A stretch of DNA of 64,000 nt, taken from Alistipes sp. (lineage in GTDB: Bacteria > Bacteroidota > Bacteroidia > Bacteroidales > Rikenellaceae). How positions within the stretch are numbered: the first letter of the stretch is position 1; the number at the start of each line of letters is the position of its first letter. The DNA is taken from positions 1 to 64,000 of the forward strand of contig JAFUOK010000008.1 in the NCBI GenBank assembly GCA_017481925.1, read 5' to 3'. Made by a program: the position numbers and the translations under genes. This document shows positions 58,043 through 64,000 of the stretch, one piece after another. The notes below the pieces were generated by a model, which did not search any database, had not been told where the DNA came from, and worked only from the letters and a program-made list of their open reading frames with translations.

Positions 58043-58912
58043 TTATTTTCCTATCTCACGGCGCTCCACACCTCCGCCCTTGCGACAATAAATCTCCGTT
58101 GCCCGATACCCCTCGAAGTGGCTCATAATCGCAGCACGCTGCGCTCGCGGTGCAGCATACAAGGCGGTCGAGAGCACCTCGGTAATAAGTGCCGAGCGAC
58201 CCTCCACAAGCAAGAGTTCATCGCCCGCCACCGTTGCTCCCGTTGCGGGGTTCACGATATGGTAACGGCCATCGGTCGAGCGACCCGATACCGACATAGC
58301 ACTACCCTGAAGGTGCACCTCGTGCGCCATCTGGCCTCGCTCAGAGGTATGCTCCACGCCCACGGCCCACCAATCGCCGTATGGGTGGTGTCCCAATGCC
58401 GCCACCGAGCTATTGCCAAAATTCATCAGGGCGGTTGTTATACCCTCATCCGAAAGTATCTGCCTGATGCGCTCCAACGCGTAGCCCTTGGCAAAGCCAC
58501 CCATATCCAGACGTATGCCCTCACTCGTAAAACGAACCGTATGGCGACGGGCATCAAGTTGATAACTCATCTGCCCCGCAACGGCCGTATCGGTTGCCAC
58601 ATCGAAGTAACCCATAGTCGTACGTCGAAACGTATCGCACAACTCCAGCGCAAGGAACATATCGTCATCCACCTCAACCACCTCACGTGCGGCACGCAGG
58701 TTGATGGCCGAGAGTGGCGAACGCTCATCGTGGCAATTAAAGCGGTGCTCCAAAGCCTTCATCTCCGTCTCCACGCGCTCGGCGAGTGTGCGCCCCACAG
58801 CCTCCTCTACGCCCGTTAATAAGACCTCAATGCGGGTGTGCATAGCCCGAAAGGCTACGAATGAGATGGGGTACGACGGATTCTTGTCGCTATATCTGAA
58901 CTCCAGCGCCAC
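58043..58912 (-). CDS. ApbE-family FMN transferase-like protein
   Basis: 289 aa. ApbE fold: EHRFNCHDERSPLSAINL, MGYFDVATDTAV, GIRLDMGGFAKGYALERIR (LxMGGFAKGYA), and HIVNPATGATVAGD. ApbE attaches FMN to Thr of proteins such as Nqr/Rnf subunits. There is no signal peptide, and two metal-site regions are not standard: NFGNSSVAALG in place of NxGGD and TEVLSTAL in place of ADALSTAL. It may be a cytosolic variant with altered activity. Neighbours are a small membrane protein (6 nt) and the Gfo/Idh/MocA gene. Confidence 0.82.
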   Translation of the reverse strand: MALEFRYSDKNPSYPISFVAFRAMHTRIEVLLTGVEEAVGRTLAERVETEMKALEHRFNCHDERSPLSAINLRAAREVVEVDDDMFLALELCDTFRRTTMGYFDVATDTAVAGQMSYQLDARRHTVRFTSEGIRLDMGGFAKGYALERIRQILSDEGITTALMNFGNSSVAALGHHPYGDWWAVGVEHTSERGQMAHEVHLQGSAMSVSGRSTDGRYHIVNPATGATVAGDELLLVEGRSALITEVLSTALYAAPRAQRAAIMSHFEGYRATEIYCRKGGGVERREIGK

Positions 58913-58918
58913 GGTTTC

Positions 58919-59155
58919 TTACTTCTTGCTCAGCACGCGAGCGAACAGATGCCACGCAATACGCACCACAGCCACAAGACCGTAGAGCAATATCGACAGC
59001 ACCACAACGTAACCCAGCTGGGTAAAGATCTCGTGCCACGGGGTCTGGAACTTAACAATAGACGCCACATTGACGATGTTGGCCACAACGAAGCAAGCGA
59101 GCCAAATAAAAAACTCACGCTTCTGGATAGCCTTTGTAATTACAATATCCTTCAT
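58919..59155 (-). CDS. Small two-helix membrane protein
   Basis: 78 aa with two hydrophobic segments (EFFIWLACFVVANIVNVASI at 14-33 and LGYVVVLSILLYGLVAVVRI at 47-66) and basic ends. No family recognised. Being between a secreted 3-keto-disaccharide hydrolase gene (11 nt) and the ApbE gene (6 nt) it is surely transcribed with them. Role unknown. Confidence 0.6.
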   Translation of the reverse strand: MKDIVITKAIQKREFFIWLACFVVANIVNVASIVKFQTPWHEIFTQLGYVVVLSILLYGLVAVVRIAWHLFARVLSKK

Positions 59156-59166
59156 ATTGGGAAGAT

Positions 59167-59862
59167 TTACAATTCACGAATCTTCAGATTGCGGTAGTGC
59201 ACCTCATCATTGTGATCCTGCAACAGGATATGACCACCATCGCCACCGGCAAAGTTCTCGACCTTGGCAAACTTGCTATGTGAGACGATTGTATCCCACA
59301 TATCGTTATTCTTCTCATACTCGAGAATCTTCACACCATTGAGCCAATGCTCAACGTGATTACCGCGAACAACTATGCGAGCCGTATTCCAATCACGTTT
59401 TGCCACAAGAGCCCAACCGTCAGCCGGAATCAGATCGTAGAGCGAACCTAAACGACGATTGCCATTAAAACCCATCTTGGCATCGGGGTGGTTCTCATCG
59501 TCAAGAATCTGGAACTCGCAACCGATGCTGCCATTCTCGCCAATGAAATATTTAATACCGCTATTGGCCCCTTCAGTAATCTTAAAATCGATAGAGAGTT
59601 CAAAGTCGTGATAGCGTTTCTCGGTGATGATATCGCCAGCACCAGAACGAGCCATAATGACCAACTCGCCATCGACAGCCTTCCAGCCTTTGTTCATATC
59701 ACCATTTGGAGAGTTACTCTTCCAACCCGACAAATCCTTTCCATTCCAAAGCAGTTGCCAACCCGCTTTACGCTCCTTCTTGGTAAGAGTGTTATGCTCT
59801 TGCGCAGTAGCCGCAAACGACACCCCACACACAAGCAATACAACAAACAACAGTCTCTTCAT
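59167..59862 (-). CDS. Secreted 3-keto-disaccharide hydrolase domain (DUF1080) protein
   Basis: 231 aa with a signal peptide (residues 1-20, ending AATAQ). A lectin-like jelly roll: WQLLWNGKDLSGWKS, LSIDFKITEGANSGIKYFIGENGSIGCEFQILDDENHPD, GSLYDLIPA, WNTARIVVRGNHVEHWLNGVKILEY and GGHILLQDHNDEVHYRNLKIREL. This domain hydrolyses or eliminates 3-keto-glycosides in recently described bacterial pathways. Goes well with the secreted Gfo/Idh/MocA enzyme (56717-58027) and the isomerase-like lipoproteins at 26466-28239. Confidence 0.87.
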   Translation of the reverse strand: MKRLLFVVLLVCGVSFAATAQEHNTLTKKERKAGWQLLWNGKDLSGWKSNSPNGDMNKGWKAVDGELVIMARSGAGDIITEKRYHDFELSIDFKITEGANSGIKYFIGENGSIGCEFQILDDENHPDAKMGFNGNRRLGSLYDLIPADGWALVAKRDWNTARIVVRGNHVEHWLNGVKILEYEKNNDMWDTIVSHSKFAKVENFAGGDGGHILLQDHNDEVHYRNLKIREL

Positions 59863-59880
59863 ACTCTCTTGGATTTAAGT

Positions 59881-60849
59881 TTATAGTTTAATATCGTATA
59901 TCTGAATCACACCCTGCAAGCGTCCCTCATCGTCGGTGGCGAGCAGCGAATTGACCTTATACTGGGTCATCATCTTCTCGGCATCGATCAACTTGGCATT
60001 GACGTTGATGGACTTGGGCGAGCGTGTAGCAATATCAATGGCTCGGATAGAGAAAAACTCCGCCTTAAGGCTCTCCATCGCACGGCGCAGATCGCCATCG
60101 GTCACAATACCCTCGATTCGCTCACCATCGCAAATCACAATAAGACCCAATCCGCCACGTGTCATACGGTGAATCATCTCCGTAGCCGAGCAATCCATAC
60201 CCACCACGGGCAGATCGTTCTTGCGCATCACATTGCCAACGGTCATCAGCAGGCGGCGTCCCAGGCTGCCTCCCGGGTGCAGACGCGCAAAGTCCATCGA
60301 CGTGAAGGCGCGAGCCTTCATCAGTGCCACAGCCAGCGCATCGCCCATAGCGAGCTGTGCCGTAGTGGAGGTTGTGGGGGCAAGTTGCAGGATGCAGGCC
60401 TCCTCCTTAACGCCCGTATCGAGGTGAATATCGGAATTCTTGGCAAGTGTAGAGTTGGCATTGCCCGTAATTGAGATGAGCACATTGCCATTGGTGTGGA
60501 TGAAGGGAACAATCTTCAGCACCTCGTCGGTCTCACCCGAGTGCGAAAGTGCCAGCACCACATCCTCGCGCGAGATCATACCCAGGTCGCCGTGAAAGGC
60601 CTCGCCCGGATGGAGGAAGAAACTCGGCGTGCCGGTACTTGCCAGCGTGGCGGCAATCTTGCGACCCACGAGTCCCGACTTACCCATACCCGTGATGATG
60701 ACCTTACCCTGGCACGCAAGCATACGATCTACCGCACCGATAAACTCATCACCCAGCGACGCAGCCATCTGCTGCAAAGCCTCGGCCTCAAGGCGCAGTG
60801 TGCGCGAAGCCAAATCCAATATCTCTTGTGAAGTTAATACGTTATTCAT
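59881..60849 (-). CDS. kdsD: D-arabinose 5-phosphate isomerase (SIS + two CBS)
   Basis: 322 aa. SIS domain: GKVIITGMGKSGLVGRKIAATLASTGTPSFFL, HPGEAFHGDLGMI and LALSHSGETDEVLKI; then two CBS domains (IGNVMRKNDLPVVGMDC; ITDGDLRRAMES-like VTDGDLRRAME, KSINVNAKLIDAEKMM). Converts ribulose 5-phosphate to arabinose 5-phosphate, first step to Kdo. Followed upstream by kdsA and kdsB, giving the full Kdo supply route. Confidence 0.93.
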   Translation of the reverse strand: MNNVLTSQEILDLASRTLRLEAEALQQMAASLGDEFIGAVDRMLACQGKVIITGMGKSGLVGRKIAATLASTGTPSFFLHPGEAFHGDLGMISREDVVLALSHSGETDEVLKIVPFIHTNGNVLISITGNANSTLAKNSDIHLDTGVKEEACILQLAPTTSTTAQLAMGDALAVALMKARAFTSMDFARLHPGGSLGRRLLMTVGNVMRKNDLPVVGMDCSATEMIHRMTRGGLGLIVICDGERIEGIVTDGDLRRAMESLKAEFFSIRAIDIATRSPKSINVNAKLIDAEKMMTQYKVNSLLATDDEGRLQGVIQIYDIKL

Positions 60850-60865
60850 TTTAGGTTTTCATATA

Positions 60866-61621
60866 TTATAGCAGGCGTTTGATCACCGCCTCCAATTCAT
60901 TCAAGGGCAACATATTGGGTCCGTCGCTCAATGCCGCATCGGGCGTAGGGTGCGTCTCGAAGAAGAATCCATTGGCACCAAAAGCCTTCGCAGCCTCGGC
61001 CATAGCGGGCACAAACTCACGGTTACCGCCCGTCTTGCCACCAGCAGCACCGGGGCGCTGTACGCTATGCGTGCAGTCCATAACCACCGTGGGCGAAATC
61101 TTCAGCATATCGGCTATGTTGCGGAAATCGACCACAAGGTTATTATAGCCATACATATTGCCTCGCTCGGTGAGCCACACCTCTTTGGCACCCGAACGCA
61201 CAGCCTTCTCGTAGGGGTAGAGCATATCCTCACCCGAAAGGAACTGCGCCTTCTTGATATTCACGATACGCTCGGTCTTGGCAGCGGCCACCAAAAGGTC
61301 GGTCTGACGGCAGAGGAAGGCGGGAATCTGAATCACATCAATCACCTCGCCTGCGGGTGCTGCCTGCCACGCCTCGTGAATGTCGGTGCAGAGCTTAAGG
61401 CCCCACTTCTGTTTCACATCCGAGAGCATCTGCAAACCCTTATCCAGCCCCACGCCACGATATGACGTGAGCGAAGTGCGGTTAGCCTTATCAAACGAGG
61501 CCTTGAAGATAATCTCCACGCCCAACTTATTATTTATCTCGACCAGACGCTCGGCCACGCAGTCCAACAACTCAGCCGACTCGATAACACATGGTCCTGC
61601 AACAAATTTAGTCATTTTCAA
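60866..61621 (-). CDS. kdsA: 3-deoxy-8-phosphooctulonate synthase
   Basis: 251 aa TIM barrel. FVAGPCVIESAELLD at the start, FKASFDKANRTSLTSYRG (PEP/A5P site), DIHEAWQAAPAGEVIDVIQIPAFLCRQTDLL, KKAQFLSGEDMLYP and MDCTHSVQRPGAAGGKTGG, FETHPTPDAALSDGPNMLPL. It joins phosphoenolpyruvate with arabinose 5-phosphate. Slightly short for the family (about 270-280) but all motifs are kept. 16-nt gap to kdsD. Confidence 0.94.
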   Translation of the reverse strand: MKMTKFVAGPCVIESAELLDCVAERLVEINNKLGVEIIFKASFDKANRTSLTSYRGVGLDKGLQMLSDVKQKWGLKLCTDIHEAWQAAPAGEVIDVIQIPAFLCRQTDLLVAAAKTERIVNIKKAQFLSGEDMLYPYEKAVRSGAKEVWLTERGNMYGYNNLVVDFRNIADMLKISPTVVMDCTHSVQRPGAAGGKTGGNREFVPAMAEAAKAFGANGFFFETHPTPDAALSDGPNMLPLNELEAVIKRLL

Positions 61622-61642
61622 TTCTTAATTTTGAATTTTGCA

Positions 61643-62407
61643 TTATGCATTTTGCATTCTCAGAAACTCCTCGGCACGCTCCAGATCCTCGGGAGTATCG
61701 ATGCCTATGGTCTCCACATCCGAGATACCCACGCCGATCTTATAGCCATTTTCCAGCCAGCGCAACTGCTCCAGCGACTCGGCCTTCTCCAACGTAGATT
61801 GTGGCAATGACGTAACCTCACGCAACACATCACGACGGAAGGCGTACATACCTATATGTTTATAAAATGTATGCCTTGCGAGCCACTCCTTACGCTCCAC
61901 GCCACGCAGGTAGGGAATAACCGAGCGAGAGAAGTATATCGCCCTCGATTGCGCATCCAGCACCACCTTGGGTGAGTTGGGGTTCTCCAACGCCTCAATG
62001 CCATCCGCCTCGGCGAAGGGTTTTACCAGCGTAGCAATGTCCGTGGACTCATCCTCAAAGCAGGCCATAATGGAGAGCAACTGCGAGTGAGCGATAAAGG
62101 GCTCGTCGCCCTGCACGTTGATCACCACGTCGTACTCCTCGCCCTGCTTGCAATATGCCTCCCAGCAACGATCCGTACCACTACGGTGCTCCGTGGAGGT
62201 CATTACACACTTGCCACCAAAAGCCTCAACGGCCGCCTTGATGCGCTCATCATCCGTAGCCACAATGACACGCTCCACTACGCCTGACACCTGCTCATAC
62301 ACACGCTCGATGACCTGCTTGCCACCCAGCATAGCCAGCGGCTTGGCCGGGAAACGTGTAGAGGCGTAGCGTGCAGGGATGATTGCTATAAATTTCAGTT
62401 TGCTCAT
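61643..62407 (-). CDS. kdsB: CMP-Kdo synthetase
   Basis: 254 aa. Nucleotidyltransferase fold: [24 protein letters not shown] (CTP loop), [43 protein letters not shown] and [11 protein letters not shown]. It activates Kdo for lipid A attachment. Separated from kdsA by 21 nt holding an AAAATTC/GCATAATGC low-complexity stretch, and from lon by 7 nt. Confidence 0.95.
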   Translation of the reverse strand: MSKLKFIAIIPARYASTRFPAKPLAMLGGKQVIERVYEQVSGVVERVIVATDDERIKAAVEAFGGKCVMTSTEHRSGTDRCWEAYCKQGEEYDVVINVQGDEPFIAHSQLLSIMACFEDESTDIATLVKPFAEADGIEALENPNSPKVVLDAQSRAIYFSRSVIPYLRGVERKEWLARHTFYKHIGMYAFRRDVLREVTSLPQSTLEKAESLEQLRWLENGYKIGVGISDVETIGIDTPEDLERAEEFLRMQNA

Positions 62408-62414
62408 ATCTATA

Positions 62415-64000
62415 CTATTTCAATGCCAGCGAAAGCACCTCTTCGATACGCTTGACGTAGTGGAACGTAAGGCCAGCAACATACTCTGCCTTGATCTCCT
62501 CTACATCCTTGCGGTTATCCTCGCAGAGAATAAGCTCGGTGATGCCTGCTCGCTTGGCAGCCAAAATCTTCTCCTTAATACCACCTACGGGCATCACACG
62601 TCCTCGCAGGGTCATCTCACCCGTCATGGCAATGCGCTCCTTGACCTCACGGCCCGTAAAGGTAGAGACCATCGAGGTAACCATCGTAATACCTGCCGAT
62701 GGACCATCCTTTGGAATAGCACCCTCGGGGACGTGGATATTGAGGTTTTTCTTCTCGAACATCTCCGCCTCGATACCCAACTCGTCACAGTGAGCCTGAA
62801 CCCACTCGTAACCGATCGTAGCCGACTCCTTCATCACATCGCCCAGGTTACCCGTCAGGTTCAGAGCACCCTTGCCGGGTGTGAGGACTGACTCGATGTA
62901 GAGTATGTCGCCACCTACCGAGGTCCACGCCAACCCTGTCACAACGCCTATCATGCCTGCAATCTCATACTCGTCGTTGCGGAACTTCGGCTTTCCTAAA
63001 ATCTTCTCTACATCTGCGGCCGTAAGCTCGGCAGCATAGGCCTCCTCGAAGGCAATCTGCTTGGCACGGGCACGTGCTATCTTGGCAATATTCTTATCCA
63101 GCGAGCGGACACCCGACTCACGGGTATAGTCGGCAATAATCTTCTCAACGATCTGCTTCGGCAGAATCATCTCCTGCTCCTTCACGCCGTGCGCCTCGCA
63201 CTGCTTACGCACCAGGTGACGCTCGGCAATCTGCACCTTATCCTCGAGGATATAGCCCGGGATATTGATCATCTCCATACGGTCACGCAGTGCAGGGTTG
63301 ATGGCACTAATGTCGTTGGCCGTGGCGATGAACAACACCTTCGAGAGGTCGTACTCCGTGTCGAGGTAGTTATCGTGGAATGTTGTATTCTGCTCGGGAT
63401 CCAGCACCTCCAACAGAGCCGACGAAGGGTCGCCGTGATTGCTCACCGTGATCTTATCCACCTCATCGAGGATGATGACGGGGTTTGACGAGCCACAACG
63501 CTTGATGGTCTGGATGATTCGTCCCGGCATAGCGCCGATATATGTACGGCGGTGACCACGAATCTCGCTCTCATCGTGCAGACCGCCCAGTGATATGCGT
63601 CCGAACTTACGACCCAAAGCCGTAGCCACCGAACGACCCAGCGAGGTCTTACCCACTCCCGGAGGGCCATACAGGCACAGGATTGGGGACTTCAAGTCGC
63701 CCTTGAGTTTAATCACGGCCAGATGCTCCAGGATACGATCCTTGACCTCCTCCAGACCGAAGTGGTCGTCATCCAACTGCTTGCGGGCGCAGTCCAGATC
63801 GAGGTTATCCTTTGTGACGTCGTTCCACGGAAGCTCCAACATAAGCTGCAGGTAGGTCATCTGCACCGAGTACTCCGCAACGGCAGGGTTCAGGCGCTCC
63901 ACCTTCGAGAGTTCCTTCTCGAACAGGTCGCCCACCTCCTTTGACCAGTTCTTCTTCGTGGCGGCCTCGCGCATCTTATCTATCTCGGCATCGGTCGTAT
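62415..64000 (-). CDS. lon: ATP-dependent protease Lon (N-terminal part beyond the window)
   Basis: The frame is open to the right edge (TTDAEIDK precedes the first Met at 63974), so this is the C-terminal ~528 residues only. ATPase domain with [17 protein letters not shown] (Walker A), [13 protein letters not shown] (Walker B) and [18 protein letters not shown]. Protease domain with [17 protein letters not shown] (catalytic Ser) and [13 protein letters not shown] (catalytic Lys). Degrades misfolded and regulatory proteins in the cytosol. Heads a series of ten closely spaced leftward genes. Confidence 0.95.
   Translation of the reverse strand, partial: TTDAEIDKMREAATKKNWSKEVGDLFEKELSKVERLNPAVAEYSVQMTYLQLMLELPWNDVTKDNLDLDCARKQLDDDHFGLEEVKDRILEHLAVIKLKGDLKSPILCLYGPPGVGKTSLGRSVATALGRKFGRISLGGLHDESEIRGHRRTYIGAMPGRIIQTIKRCGSSNPVIILDEVDKITVSNHGDPSSALLEVLDPEQNTTFHDNYLDTEYDLSKVLFIATANDISAINPALRDRMEMINIPGYILEDKVQIAERHLVRKQCEAHGVKEQEMILPKQIVEKIIADYTRESGVRSLDKNIAKIARARAKQIAFEEAYAAELTAADVEKILGKPKFRNDEYEIAGMIGVVTGLAWTSVGGDILYIESVLTPGKGALNLTGNLGDVMKESATIGYEWVQAHCDELGIEAEMFEKKNLNIHVPEGAIPKDGPSAGITMVTSMVSTFTGREVKERIAMTGEMTLRGRVMPVGGIKEKILAAKRAGITELILCEDNRKDVEEIKAEYVAGLTFHYVKRIEEVLSLALK

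Overview
The window looks like the chromosome of a gut member of the Bacteroidota, most likely an Alistipes-like (Rikenellaceae) Bacteroidales. The evidence is: repeated TAnnTTTG promoter -7 boxes with almost no Shine-Dalgarno sequences; many secreted lipoproteins; a pyrophosphate-type phosphofructokinase; HU-CCDC81, DUF4491 and DUF4919 proteins; a GH127 enzyme; and a Kdo operon. The assignment to genus level is inference.

Layout. 1-7500: an AbrB-type regulator overlapping a membrane acyltransferase that runs off the left edge, a secreted metallo-beta-lactamase-fold protein, then a leftward cassette (nitroreductase, radical SAM/SPASM enzyme, 61-aa ACGS-repeat peptide, DUF4350-like lipoprotein) that looks like a RiPP locus, a secreted C1 peptidase, thiamine pyrophosphokinase and two tandem GNAT acetyltransferases. 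7500-13100: tRNA-Gln, a double-SGNH esterase, a hotdog thioesterase, GH127, a phosphodiesterase lipoprotein and DUF4491. 13200-23400: ffh, era, a TPR protein, an MFS/MBL pair, a glycosyltransferase, mltG, the SRP RNA and a cold-shock protein. 23470-26295: a three-gene operon (SDR, flavin/Fe-S ene-reductase, steroid 5-alpha-reductase-like membrane enzyme) resembling Bacteroidota bile-acid/steroid reductase loci. 26466-36020: two TIM-barrel sugar isomerase-like lipoproteins, PPi-phosphofructokinase, SLOG, YtxH and holin-like proteins, an acyl-CoA dehydrogenase with EtfA/EtfB, and purA.

36200-49700 is the most plastic part. It has a tandem array of paralogous lipoproteins with gene remnants between them, ligA with an in-frame TAA near its 5' end, dapA, a clostripain-type lipoprotein of mosaic composition, two kinds of palindromic intergenic element, an rluB-type pseudouridine synthase with a long Arg/Asp/Gly-rich tail, a MATE exporter, and a BlaI-M56-TonB sensor operon whose M56 gene carries an in-frame amber codon. 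Three half-sites of an ACTA/TAGT operator lie at exact 21-bp spacing in front of blaI.

49780-64000 is mostly housekeeping. secG, a TPR-like protein, lptE, a sigma-54 regulator and an HU-CCDC81 protein form one operon, and rpsU stands alone. Then ten leftward genes follow with gaps of about 20 nt or less, from lon (cut by the right edge) through kdsB, kdsA, kdsD, a 3-keto-disaccharide hydrolase, a small membrane protein, an ApbE-like protein, a Gfo/Idh/MocA oxidoreductase and UbiD to a helix-hairpin-helix protein.

No CRISPR array, insertion sequence, integrase, rRNA or replication origin was seen. Strongest leads: the ACGS-repeat RiPP cassette with a built-in attenuator; the steroid-reductase triad; the two in-frame stops (ligA, M56); and the phased BlaI operator array.
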